The notes: generated by a model not told the origin, from the sequence alone. A stretch of 15,620 bases of DNA from an uncultured Planctomycetaceae bacterium (GCA_945957305.1 CAMFLN010000007.1:1-15620); one strand, 5' to 3'. Numbered from the stretch's first letter, positions 8,420 through 15,384 are shown. Numbers and translations: made by a program.

Positions 8420-8540
8420 GCCATTTTATCCGAGCCTTGAGGCGAACTCGCGAAGCATCGCGAACATTTGCCCAACTTCGGTTGTCGATTTACCCGCCCG
8501 CTGGAAGTTTTCACACAGGCAGCCCCGGAACAGGGCACGG

Positions 8541-8558
8541 AAGGTGCTTCGACACCTT
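8541..8558. repeat. Inverted repeat AAGGTG-N6-CACCTT upstream of the MFS gene
   Basis: A perfect 6-bp dyad with a 6-nt centre (CTTCGA) lies 65 nt before the ATG at 8623. It could be a repressor operator or a leader hairpin of the transporter gene. No promoter elements could be assigned with confidence around it. Confidence 0.3.
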
Positions 8559-8622
8559 TCTGACACTGTTGTCGGGCGAGATCCGCGGTCTGTCTGCGGC
8601 CTCTTCGCCACCGTGCCCCACC

Positions 8623-9990
8623 ATGGCTATAACTACTGACGGAACGAGCAGAGAAGCCACAACTAGCTTGCGGGAGACTAGCTTGAGTCAGACCGAGGAG
8701 GCCGGCGAAATCGACCGCGCGGTTGCCATGCACGAGCGCATCGTGCTCGCGACGCTCGCCGCCGTACAGTTCATCACCATCGTCGACTTCATGGTCATTA
8801 TGCCGCTGGGCCCGCAATTGATGCGCAGCCTACAGATCGGTCCGGCGCAGTTTGGACTCGTCGTTTCTTCCTATACGTTGGCCGGCGGAGTTGCGGGGCT
8901 CATCGCGTCGTCGCTTGTCGACCGCCTCGATCGCAAGGTGGCCTTCTTGGTGATCGATGCCGGCTTTCTGATTGGGACCTTGTTGTGCGGCCTCGCGCCG
9001 ACCTACTACACGCTGGTCGTTGCGAGGCTGGCCACAGGAGCCTTCGGCGGAATCCTGGGCGGAATGGCGATGGCCATCATCGGCGACGTCTTTCCCGAGG
9101 AGCGCCGCGGTCGGGCTACCGGGGCGCTCATGTCAGGCTTTGCCTTGGCCTCGGTCCTGGGCGTTCCTTTCGGATTGTTTTTAGGAACGCGGCTGGGCTG
9201 GCACGCCCCCTTTATCTTATTGGCGGCGCTCGGTACTCCGATTCTGGTCGTGGCGGCCATGACATTGCCGCCGTTACGCGCGCACCTGCGGCCTGACACG
9301 GTCCACACGCATCCCTTGCGTGTCGTGGTCGACACCTTTGCGCAGCCGAATCATTTGAACGCCTTTGCCCTGGTCGTGGCGCTCATGTTCGCCGGCTTCG
9401 TAGTGTTTCCGTACGTCAGCCCCTTCCTGGTCAGCAATTTGCACATGGACGAGGAACAGTTGCCGCTGGTCTTTATCGCCGGCGGCTTTGTGACTTTGTT
9501 CTCGGCTCCGCTGATTGGACGCCTGGCCGATCGTTACGGCAAGCTGCGAGTCTTTCGCGTGATTGCTCCTGCGTCTGCCGTGCTGACCGTGGCTGTGACA
9601 AACTTGTCAACGGCTCCGGTCGCGATTGCGATCATGGCGGTCGCCGCGTTGATGGTGACCAATTCGGGCCGCATGATCGCCGCCATGGCGATGATCACCA
9701 GCAGCGTCGCGCCCGAGCGGCGCGGAGGTTTCCTGAGTGCCAACTCCTCGGTACAGCACCTGGCCCTGGCCTTTGGCGCCTACCTGGGCGGATTGATCGT
9801 CGTCGAGGGGAAAGACGGCACACTGCAGAACTTTCCCATCGTGGGGCTACTGTCAGCCGCCGCGTCGCTCTTGAGCCTGTGGCTGGCCGGCCGTATTCGT
9901 CCGCTCACGGCCGAGTCAGAGACCACCCCGACGCAGGCGATGGCCGCCGCGGCCGAGGCCATGTACGACGCGCCCGAGCCGCTTATGTGA
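8623..9990 (+). CDS. MFS transporter, DHA1 drug-efflux type
   Basis: From ATG 8623 the protein has 455 residues with about twelve hydrophobic segments, beginning near residue 41. TM1 holds IVDFMVIMPLGPQLM, typical of proton-driven DHA1 exporters. The loop between TM2 and TM3 has the MFS motif A-like LVDRLDRK (about 98-105). The matching position of the second half is IGRLADRYGK (about 298-307), so both six-helix halves are complete. GFALASVLGVPFGLFLG (about 172-188) resembles motif C of antiporters. Export of a drug or metabolite is the likely role; the substrate is unknown. The start is uncertain. ATG 8623 has no Shine-Dalgarno, whereas TTG 8683 follows GGGAG by six bases and would give 435 residues. 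ATG 8728, just before TM1, is also possible. It is divergent from the cupin-SDR operon, which may belong to the same response. Confidence 0.9.
   Translation: MAITTDGTSREATTSLRETSLSQTEEAGEIDRAVAMHERIVLATLAAVQFITIVDFMVIMPLGPQLMRSLQIGPAQFGLVVSSYTLAGGVAGLIASSLVDRLDRKVAFLVIDAGFLIGTLLCGLAPTYYTLVVARLATGAFGGILGGMAMAIIGDVFPEERRGRATGALMSGFALASVLGVPFGLFLGTRLGWHAPFILLAALGTPILVVAAMTLPPLRAHLRPDTVHTHPLRVVVDTFAQPNHLNAFALVVALMFAGFVVFPYVSPFLVSNLHMDEEQLPLVFIAGGFVTLFSAPLIGRLADRYGKLRVFRVIAPASAVLTVAVTNLSTAPVAIAIMAVAALMVTNSGRMIAAMAMITSSVAPERRGGFLSANSSVQHLALAFGAYLGGLIVVEGKDGTLQNFPIVGLLSAAASLLSLWLAGRIRPLTAESETTPTQAMAAAAEAMYDAPEPLM
8662..8685 (+). repeat. Direct repeat ACTAGCTTG x2
   Basis: ACTAGCTTG occurs at 8662-8670 and 8677-8685, a 15-nt period. 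If translation starts at ATG 8623 it encodes the repeated TSLRETSLS segment. If it starts at TTG 8683 or ATG 8728 the repeat is largely upstream of the gene and could be regulatory. Confidence 0.4.
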
Positions 9991-9998
9991 GACGACCT

Positions 9999-10031
9999 GC
10001 GCGCGGACCAGGTGAGAATCAATCCGCGCGC
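9999..10031. terminator. GC-rich hairpin between convergent genes
   Basis: GCGCGCGGA (9999-10007) and TCCGCGCGC (10023-10031) form a perfect 9-bp stem with a 15-nt loop. It lies between the convergent MFS gene and the small minus-strand gene and overlaps the latter's stop codon. There is no T-run on either side, so it is not a classical intrinsic terminator. It could still act in both directions, or protect 3' ends. Confidence 0.4.
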
Positions 10032-10372
10032 GGGTGATGACATTCCGCGGCCCCCTGGGACAATAGCCAGGACACGAGGGCGCGCACGAGCTTCCGGTCA
10101 GCCGGCCAGTGGAACCATTTCAACAGTTTCCGGCAGGTGTGTACGGTCACCAGCGGCAGCTCGCTACCGTCCTTCCTCAGGGCGACGCCCATGACCGCCA
10201 ACCCGCGACCGCGGCCGCAGAGAAACGATTGAAAGACGATCAAATCCGAACTCCACGCTTCGCACACGGGAGCGACGCGAAATCCGCCCCGTTCCACCAG
10301 TTCGGCCACGTCTTGGGGGACCTTCCCAGAAATGTTCAGGGCCACCGGCAATTCCTCGGAACGGAAAATCAT
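10019..10372 (-). CDS. Small hypothetical protein, function unknown
   Basis: This encodes 117 residues from ATG 10372. The sequence looks protein-like, with alternating hydrophobic strands such as SDLIVFQSFLCGRGRGLAVM and LPLVTVHTCRKLLKWFHW, and codon choice resembling the neighbours. It contains three Cys (CEAW, FLCGRG, HTCRK) and ends in a His-rich tail (AECHHPRAD). No signal peptide or membrane helix is evident and no family was recognised. The overlapping plus-strand frame is a shadow, being rich in His/Gln/Arg without secondary-structure character. No Shine-Dalgarno is visible. It is divergent from the DUF1501 gene, with about 170 nt between start codons that must hold both promoters. 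Confidence 0.65.
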   Translation of the reverse strand: MIFRSEELPVALNISGKVPQDVAELVERGGFRVAPVCEAWSSDLIVFQSFLCGRGRGLAVMGVALRKDGSELPLVTVHTCRKLLKWFHWPADRKLVRALVSWLLSQGAAECHHPRAD

Positions 10373-10545
10373 AAGGTCATTCTAAAGCCTGATTTTTGCG
10401 ATCGCGACTTTCGGCGCTTCCGGGTGGAAACGGCTCCCCAGACTGTGGTACGATGATTCCCGGTGCGGTTGGACCGCGGCCCATCATCGGGCCCCGACTG
10501 ACCGCTACTTACGTCCCACCGAAAATGTCTCCGCCAGGACCTGCC

Positions 10546-12063
10546 ATGCTTCGCGTCCTCGGTTCTCCGCGTGCACTCTGCGACGGCCTCACCCGCCGCG
10601 ATTTGTTGCGCGTGGGAGGGCTGGGATTGGCTGGGATGGGACTAGCAGACTTGCTTCGCTGGCAAGCCGCGGCCGAAGTCAGTCCCGCGCCGCGGCCGCG
10701 TTCCTTCGGTCGGGCCAAGTCCATCATCTTGATCCATCTCTATGGTGCGCCCAGCCAGATCGAGTTCGTCGATCCCAAGCCCAACGCGCCGGTCGAGATC
10801 CGCGGCGAGCTAGGCTCCATTCCGTCGACGCTGCCCGGCTGCGACGTCTGCGAGTTGTTGCCTAACATGGCCAAGGTCATGGATCGCACCACGGTGCTCC
10901 GCTCGGTGACGCATCCCTATCCGTTGCACGGTGTAGCCTATGCGTTGACCGGGGTGCCGGCGATCGACGCGCCGATGGAACTCAGCCCGCGCGATCCGCG
11001 GCACTGGCCGTTCTTTGGTTCGGTTGTGGACTATGTCGAAGCCCAGCGGCAGCTCTCTTCCGGACCCAGTGCCAACGGCAAGCCGCGCGTGCCGAACAAC
11101 ATCGCTTTGCCCTTTCGCTTCAGCAGCCGCCGCGTGGGCGAGGTACCCCGCGCTGGCCCCTATGCCGCGTTTCTGGGCAACGAGTACAACCCTGTTTGGA
11201 CTGACTTCGTTGGTTCGGCCACGAAAGGGTTGACCAAGACCCTGGCCCAGCAAAAGTTCGAAGAGAACGATCCCTATATCGGTCTGTCGCCGGACAGTCA
11301 TTTCGTTGTTCCCTCGGCCACGGCATTGCAGGCCGAGATCACGCTCGACCGTTTGAATCAGCGGCGTTCGCTACTGCATCAACTGGACCAGGCCCGCGCG
11401 GATCTGAACGCCACGGCCAGCGGGCGGCAGTTCGATCGTTATCGAGAGATGACCTACACGCTGCTCGAGTCCGACGATCTGCGCAGCGCGCTCGACGTGC
11501 GACGCGAAACGGACGACGTCCGCGATATGTACGGCCGCACGTTGTTCGGCCAGGCCTGCCTGGCGGCGCGCCGCCTGGTCGAGGCGGGGAGCCGGATGGT
11601 CTCGGTTTTTTGGGACGAATATGGTCTCGCCGGCAGCGGTTGGGACACGCACTGGAACCACTATCCGCGGATGCGCAAGGAGCTGTGCCCCGGCCTGGAC
11701 CTGGCCTGGTATGGGCTGATCACGGACTTGGATCGTCGCGGAATGTTGGACGATACACTCGTAGTCTGTACGAGCGAACATGGCCGCACGCCGCACATCG
11801 CCAATGTCGAAGGGGGCGGGCGCGATCATTGGTCGCGCGTTTATTCGGCCATGATGGCCGGCGGTGGAACGGCCCGCGGCCGCGTCGTCGGCGCCTCGGA
11901 CAAGCATGGCGGTGACGTGGCTGACCATCCGGTCAGCCCCAAAGATATGCTGGCCACGATGTATCACCTGCTAGGTATCGATCACACCTCGATCGTGCAT
12001 GATGCACAGGGGCGCCCGCTGCCCCTGGTCGACGGCGAGGTCATCTCCTCGGCTCTTGCCTGA
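10546..12063 (+). CDS. DUF1501 protein with Tat signal (alkaline-phosphatase/sulfatase-like fold)
   Basis: The protein has 505 residues from ATG 10546, preceded by AGGA six bases upstream. A twin-arginine signal, LTRRDLLRVGGLGLAGMGLA (Arg17-Arg18), suggests folded export across the inner membrane. The body has DUF1501 hallmarks: SIILIHLYGAPSQIEFVDPKP near the N-terminus, WDTHW (366-370), a long DLDRRGMLDDTLVVCTSEHGRTP block (Ser410-Glu411-His412) and GRDHW (about 425-429). The DHGG-like segment DKHGGDVADHPVSPKDMLATMYHLLGID closes the family region. The fold is related to alkaline phosphatases and sulfatases, with His/Asp residues suggesting metal binding, but no activity is established for the family. 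In planctomycetes it is usually paired with a DUF1549/DUF1553 cytochrome-type gene; here no such partner lies on either side. ATG codons at 10525 and 10453 are in frame; they would place extra residues before the Tat motif. Confidence 0.92.
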   Translation: MLRVLGSPRALCDGLTRRDLLRVGGLGLAGMGLADLLRWQAAAEVSPAPRPRSFGRAKSIILIHLYGAPSQIEFVDPKPNAPVEIRGELGSIPSTLPGCDVCELLPNMAKVMDRTTVLRSVTHPYPLHGVAYALTGVPAIDAPMELSPRDPRHWPFFGSVVDYVEAQRQLSSGPSANGKPRVPNNIALPFRFSSRRVGEVPRAGPYAAFLGNEYNPVWTDFVGSATKGLTKTLAQQKFEENDPYIGLSPDSHFVVPSATALQAEITLDRLNQRRSLLHQLDQARADLNATASGRQFDRYREMTYTLLESDDLRSALDVRRETDDVRDMYGRTLFGQACLAARRLVEAGSRMVSVFWDEYGLAGSGWDTHWNHYPRMRKELCPGLDLAWYGLITDLDRRGMLDDTLVVCTSEHGRTPHIANVEGGGRDHWSRVYSAMMAGGGTARGRVVGASDKHGGDVADHPVSPKDMLATMYHLLGIDHTSIVHDAQGRPLPLVDGEVISSALA

Positions 12064-12453
12064 GCGCTACGACGATCGAATCCGGCGTCGCAGAGGCATT
12101 TGCGGCCAAGATTTCTGTGATTTTAGGCGCACCTGGTAAATCAGGTTACTCTGCGCGGGGGCTAAACCGTCTGGCACTGCACTCGCGCGCGACCGCAAAG
12201 CTTGTTTCGCGCCGCTCCACAGCCCGGTGCCGCAGGACTGATTTCCGCGCGCAGTTTTGATTCGGCGCCGGTGTTTTTTTCGGTGCGCATCACGTCGACA
12301 AGAAACTGCTACTGGCCTGACAATCAGTTCATCGATGCGTTTGTCGCGCTCGAAATGATTTGCGCAAGCGCGCGATGATCGCTTCGCTGCTGCGCGCGGT
12401 CTGTGAGTTGTGAAGTCGCGCGAGATCGTGAATCGCGCGTGTTTGGCAAAACT

Positions 12454-12477
12454 GGGGTTGCACTTTTTGCAAGCCCC
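12454..12477 (+). repeat. Inverted repeat overlapping the candidate promoter
   Basis: GGGG (12454-12457) and TTGCA (12458-12462), loop CTTTT, TGCAA (12468-12472), one bulged G, then CCCC (12474-12477) form a nine-base-pair hairpin. Its core TTGCA-N5-TGCAA is a perfect dyad. It covers the proposed -35 element and spacer, so it might be an operator for the 24-codon gene, or the hairpin of an overlapping RNA. Confidence 0.4.
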
Positions 12478-12486
12478 CCGTACAAA
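12458..12486 (+). promoter_or_regulatory. Candidate promoter of the 24-codon gene
   Basis: TTGCAC (12458-12463) and TACAAA (12481-12486) are separated by exactly 17 nt, a sigma70-like arrangement. The match to consensus is moderate (3 of 6 and 4 of 6). Transcription would begin near 12493, giving a leader of about 150 nt before the GTG and a transcript of about 340 nt ending at the terminator near 12830. Confidence 0.3.
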
Positions 12487-12627
12487 TGGATGCATGTGGC
12501 AGTGGCGCTGGCAATGCTTCGGTGTTCAGGCGCTCGCTAATCAGACGTTTTTGATTCGAGGTGAGTCTCGGCCACATGTGAGGTCCGCTAGGAAGGATCT
12601 CGCACGAACTCACCAGCACCCTTAGTT

Positions 12628-12633
12628 AGGAGG
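12628..12633 (+). promoter_or_regulatory. Consensus Shine-Dalgarno of the 24-codon gene
   Basis: AGGAGG lies eight bases before GTG 12642. It is one of the best ribosome binding sites in the window and is the main reason for believing the tiny gene is translated. Confidence 0.85.
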
Positions 12634-12641
12634 ACGTAAGA

Positions 12642-12716
12642 GTGGCCAAGAAGAAAGCTGCCAAGAAAGGTGCCAAGAAGAAGGCTGCCAAGAAGAAGAC
12701 CGCCAAGAAGAAGTAG
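12642..12716 (+). CDS. 24-residue Lys/Ala-rich histone H1-like micro-protein
   Basis: The frame GTG 12642 to TAG 12714-12716 encodes MAKKKAAKKGAK followed by KKAAKKKTAKKK: 14 Lys, 7 Ala and single Gly, Thr and Met residues. It consists of repeats of A-K-K-K-x, with five copies at DNA level of GCC-AAG-AAR(-AAR-nnn). This resembles the basic tails of bacterial histone H1-like proteins (Chlamydia Hc, AlgP type) and short lysine-rich proteins known from planctomycetes. Such proteins bind nucleic acid by charge and may help compact the nucleoid. A consensus AGGAGG, eight bases upstream, and a strong intrinsic terminator downstream support a real, single-gene transcript. There is no other domain. 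It could act on DNA, on RNA or at ribosomes. The function is inferred from composition only. Confidence 0.8.
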   Translation: MAKKKAAKKGAKKKAAKKKTAKKK

Positions 12717-12723
12717 GTGGTCC

Positions 12724-12767
12724 GCGATCACCATCGAATCAGCTCTTGTTGACTCGATCGTGATTGT
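12724..12767 (+). other. Imperfect hairpin in the 3' untranslated region of the 24-codon gene
   Basis: ATCACCATCGA (12727-12737) pairs with TCGATCGTGAT (12754-12764) with a single C-C mismatch and a 16-nt loop. The stem can extend outward by wobble and C-G pairs to 12724/12767. It lies between the stop codon and the terminator, so the transcript would carry two consecutive 3' hairpins. Confidence 0.5.
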
Positions 12768-12793
12768 GTGAAGCTTAAAGCAACAACGGTGAC

Positions 12794-12830
12794 GAGCCGC
12801 CCGCCTCTCCTGGCGGGCGGCTCTGTTTTT
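12794..12830 (+). terminator. Strong intrinsic terminator after the 24-codon gene
   Basis: GAGCCGCCCGCC (12794-12805), loop TCTCCT, then GGCGGGCGGCTC (12812-12823) form a perfect 12-bp GC-rich stem followed by TGTTTTT. It is a textbook Rho-independent terminator on the plus strand. There is no T-run on the minus strand, so it would not serve the convergent kinase gene equally well. The remaining 12831-13006 holds nothing recognisable. Confidence 0.92.
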
Positions 12831-13006
12831 GCGCGGCCATATTCTCCTGCCGTTGCCGCTCCCTGGCCGCAAATCCCCGGCAAAAAGCACCCTTGGCACC
12901 GGCCAGGGCATTCCGCAGAAACGAAAAATTGCGCTCAAGTAGTGGCGCCGCCCGACGGCCTGACTAGCCAGGATAGCCCCTGAAGATCCGCGACCGGACA
13001 GTCGCG

Positions 13007-14074
13007 TCAGTATTTGCCCGTTTCGGCCGCGCGTAGGCTGGCCCGCATCATGATTTTTGCCGCTTCCAGAAACGCCACGAACCGTTCGTCCTTGGTCATG
13101 CCGTGGTGATAGCGGTAGTAGATCTGCTGCGCGATGACGGCCGTCTTGAACAATGCGTAGACGTAGTAAAACGCCATCTGCGAAGTGTCGCGCCCCGTTT
13201 TTTCAGCGTAGCGTGCCACCAGTTCCGCCCGGGTCATGCTCCCCGGCACGGTCGTGGGGGCCCAGCGAATGAGTTGCATCTCGCCGGGATCGTCGGCGTT
13301 GATCCAGTAGCAAATCGCCGTGCCCAGGTCCGACAGCGGATCGCCGAGCGTACACATTTCCCAATCCAGGACGCCGATGATGCGGGTGATATCGTCCGCG
13401 GCGACGATCGTGTTGTCGTACTTGTAGTCGTTGTGAATCAGCGACGCGCCGCTTTCAGCCGGCAGGTTTGCAGTCATCCAACGGCTGATCGGTTCGACCT
13501 CGGGGATGTCGTGCGTTTGCGAGCCGTAGTAGCGCTTGATCCAGCCTTCGACCTGGCGCTGCATATACCCGACCGGCTTGCCCAGGTCTCCGAGTCCGAT
13601 TGCTTCGTAATCCAGCCCATGCAGCGCGGCCAAGGTATCGACGAACGATTCGCTGAGGCGGCGGGCGACAGGCGGAGAAAAATCGAGCCCCTCGGGCGGA
13701 TCGCGGCGAATGATGACGCCGCGAATTCGCTTCATTAAATAAAACGGCGCACCCAGCACCTCGACGTCTTCGCAATAAAGCACCGGCTCGGGCGCCTGGG
13801 CGAAAGCCTTGTGCAGCTTCGAGAGCACGCGAAACTCTCGACCCATGTCGTGCGCAGCTTTGACCTTGCTGCCGAAGGGCGGGCGCCGCAGCACCAGGTC
13901 CAGATCGCCCCAGCGGACCGAGTAGGTCAGATTCGAATGGCCTGACGGAAATTGCTCGATCGCAAGCGGACCGGCGTTCTGGGATAAGTGCTCGCGCAAA
14001 TAGGCTTCCAGCCGCGCGGGGTCAAGCTCTTCACCACTGCGGACGGCCCGCGTCTTATCGAGAAAATCGCTCAC
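13007..14074 (-). CDS. APH-family phosphotransferase (ACAD10/11 kinase-domain or LvaA-like)
   Basis: The 355-residue protein starts with GTG 14074, with GGGAG eight bases upstream on the minus strand. It has the aminoglycoside-phosphotransferase/choline-kinase fold. A nucleotide loop [12 protein letters not shown] (about 42-53) precedes the lysine-strand equivalent DLVLRRPP (59-66; Arg at the usual Lys place). The catalytic loop is [10 protein letters not shown] (Asp216, Asn221) and the metal-binding DFG equivalent is [16 protein letters not shown] (Asp237). This is the branch found as the N-terminal domain of human ACAD10/11 and as LvaA of Pseudomonas, which phosphorylate 4-hydroxyacyl-CoA. 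The gene follows the ACAD gene after 107 nt on the same strand, matching the ACAD11 domain pair. It is therefore more likely an acyl-CoA hydroxyl kinase than an antibiotic-resistance gene. The substrate is inferred from family and neighbourhood. Confidence 0.9.
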   Translation of the reverse strand: MSDFLDKTRAVRSGEELDPARLEAYLREHLSQNAGPLAIEQFPSGHSNLTYSVRWGDLDLVLRRPPFGSKVKAAHDMGREFRVLSKLHKAFAQAPEPVLYCEDVEVLGAPFYLMKRIRGVIIRRDPPEGLDFSPPVARRLSESFVDTLAALHGLDYEAIGLGDLGKPVGYMQRQVEGWIKRYYGSQTHDIPEVEPISRWMTANLPAESGASLIHNDYKYDNTIVAADDITRIIGVLDWEMCTLGDPLSDLGTAICYWINADDPGEMQLIRWAPTTVPGSMTRAELVARYAEKTGRDTSQMAFYYVYALFKTAVIAQQIYYRYHHGMTKDERFVAFLEAAKIMMRASLRAAETGKY

Positions 14075-14150
14075 GCGAAAAGCTCCCAGAAACCTCGTTG
14101 TCGACTATGCAAACAAGTCTTCGCGGCCAGGGAGGGTCCCCCGGGCACCT

Positions 14151-14176
14151 GCGGTGCTGCGGCTAAACACCACCGC
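14151..14176 (-). other. Small hairpin between the ACAD and kinase genes
   Basis: GCGGTG (14151-14156) and CACCGC (14171-14176) form a 6-bp stem with a 14-nt loop just after the ACAD stop codon. No T-run follows on the minus strand, so read-through into the kinase gene is expected. It might stabilise the upstream message. Confidence 0.3.
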
Positions 14177-14181
14177 ACTAC

Positions 14182-15384
14182 TCAGGAAATTTTGACGCCG
14201 TAGCGTCCCAGGACCCGCTTGGCGACCACCATCTTGTGCACTTCATCGGCGCCGTCGTAGATCCGCGCGCCACGCTCGTTGCGCCAATAAGTGGCCAGCG
14301 GCGTGTCGCTGGTAATTCCCATCGCGCCATGAACTTGAATCGCCCGATCAATCACCTTCAGTAGCACGTCAGCGCAGAAAAACTTGATGCACGAGATTTC
14401 CTCGCGCGCTTCGGCCATGCCCTGGTTGTCGATCTTCCAGGCCGCTTCGAGCACCATCAAGCGCGCGGCGTTGATCTCGGCGCGGCTTTCGGCAATCCAT
14501 TGCTGAATGATCTGCTGCGTTCCCAGCGGTTTGCCCGGCGCCAGCTCGCGCGTGGCGGCGCGCTGGCACATCAGGTCAAAGCTGCGCTCGCAAATACCCA
14601 TCCACCGCATGCAATGGTGAATTCGTCCGGGGCCCAATCGTTCCTGGGCAATTGCAAAGCCGGCCCCCGGTTCCCCCAAAACGTTTTCCACGGGCACGCG
14701 GCAGTTTTCGTACACCACTTCGGCGTGGCTGTCGTAGTCGTCTCCTTCATGCCCGAACAGCGGCACGTTGCGCACAAACTTAAAACCGGGTGTATTGGTG
14801 GGCACGATGATCTGGCTGGCGCGCTTGTGCGGCGGCGCTTCGGGATTGGTCACGGCCATGACAATAGCAAAGGCCGCGCCATCGTAGCTGGACGTAAACC
14901 ACTTGCGGCCGTTGATTACCCATTCGTTCCCCTCTTTGACGGCGGTGGTGTCCATCCACACCGGGTTCGAGCCCGGCCGCTCCGGCTCGGTCATCGAGAA
15001 ACAGCTGCGAATTTCTCCTTCGACCAGTGGTCGCAGCCATTTCTTCTTTTGCTCGTCGGTGCCGAACTGGACCAGGATTTCCATATTCCCCGCATCGGGG
15101 GCCTGACAGTTGAATGAGTAGTGCCCCAGCGTGCTGCGGCCGAGCACTTCGCTGACCATGCCATGCTCGAGCAGGGTCAGCCCCAGCCCGCCATGTTCGC
15201 GCGAAATCTGCGGACACCACAGCCCAAGCTGTTTGACCTTCGCCCGCTTCTCGCGCAGTTGCGGCACCATCGCCTTGAAGCCGCGGTCGCGTGCCTCGGG
15301 TTCGAGCGGGTACAGTTCCTTTTCCACGAACTCGCGCACCCGCGCGAGGATATCTTGCATCTTGGGCGAAATACCAAAGTCCAT
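14182..15384 (-). CDS. Acyl-CoA dehydrogenase, ACAD10/11 (LvaC-like) type
   Basis: The 400-residue flavoprotein has the usual ACAD length: an N-terminal helical domain (1-125), a beta domain (about 126-245) with the FAD/substrate segment CFSMTEPERPGSNPVWMDT, WVINGRKWFTS and LGEPGAGF, and a C-terminal helical domain with IQVHGAMGITSDTPLA. At the position of the catalytic Glu of MCAD (YEG) it has Asp377 (IYDGADEVH), as seen in ACAD10/11. This clade acts on 4-phosphoacyl-CoA made by a partner kinase, removing phosphate and shifting the hydroxyl so that beta-oxidation can proceed. ATG 15384 is preceded by an AAGGGGGA ribosome binding site. The kinase gene lies 107 nt downstream and a histidine-phosphatase-like gene ends 115 nt upstream, all on one strand. 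Ordinary short- or medium-chain acyl-CoA oxidation remains possible. Confidence 0.93.
   Translation of the reverse strand: MDFGISPKMQDILARVREFVEKELYPLEPEARDRGFKAMVPQLREKRAKVKQLGLWCPQISREHGGLGLTLLEHGMVSEVLGRSTLGHYSFNCQAPDAGNMEILVQFGTDEQKKKWLRPLVEGEIRSCFSMTEPERPGSNPVWMDTTAVKEGNEWVINGRKWFTSSYDGAAFAIVMAVTNPEAPPHKRASQIIVPTNTPGFKFVRNVPLFGHEGDDYDSHAEVVYENCRVPVENVLGEPGAGFAIAQERLGPGRIHHCMRWMGICERSFDLMCQRAATRELAPGKPLGTQQIIQQWIAESRAEINAARLMVLEAAWKIDNQGMAEAREEISCIKFFCADVLLKVIDRAIQVHGAMGITSDTPLATYWRNERGARIYDGADEVHKMVVAKRVLGRYGVKIS

Larger units (their letters stand above)
12064..12641. other. Region of about 580 nt without a recognisable gene
   Basis: Frames on both strands give Arg/Ser/Cys-rich translations with no protein character. 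The stretch is rich in GCGC/CGCG words (for example 12365-12440). It contains a small hairpin ACCTG-GTAAAT-CAGGT (12131-12146) shortly after the DUF1501 stop, and a run of T at about 12274-12280. From about 12454 onward it carries the hairpin, candidate promoter and leader of the 24-codon gene. An unrecognised RNA gene in 12150-12450 cannot be excluded. Confidence 0.5.

Noticed and set aside
10109..10456. Plus-strand frame of 115 codons overlapping the small minus-strand gene
   Set aside because: The composition (Gln/His/Arg/Pro-rich) is not protein-like. The minus-strand frame is more convincing.
12067..12495. Minus-strand frame of 142 codons after DUF1501
   Set aside because: The translation is Arg/Ser/Lys-rich without protein character and has no ribosome site. 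It is likely chance in GC-rich DNA.
12588..12938. Minus-strand frame of 116 codons with Leu/Gly-rich segment
   Set aside because: It is antisense to the 24-codon gene and runs through the strong terminator. The Leu/Ser-rich part is just the complement of the AAG repeats.
13103..13738. Plus-strand frame of 211 codons opposite the kinase gene
   Set aside because: Antisense shadow of a kinase with intact catalytic motifs.
13007..14074. Aminoglycoside-resistance gene
   Set aside because: The fold is shared, but the sequence and the adjacent ACAD place it with ACAD10/11 or LvaA-type kinases.
14500..15117. Plus-strand frame of 205 codons opposite the ACAD gene
   Set aside because: Antisense shadow. 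The minus-strand frame is a full-length ACAD with its conserved motifs.
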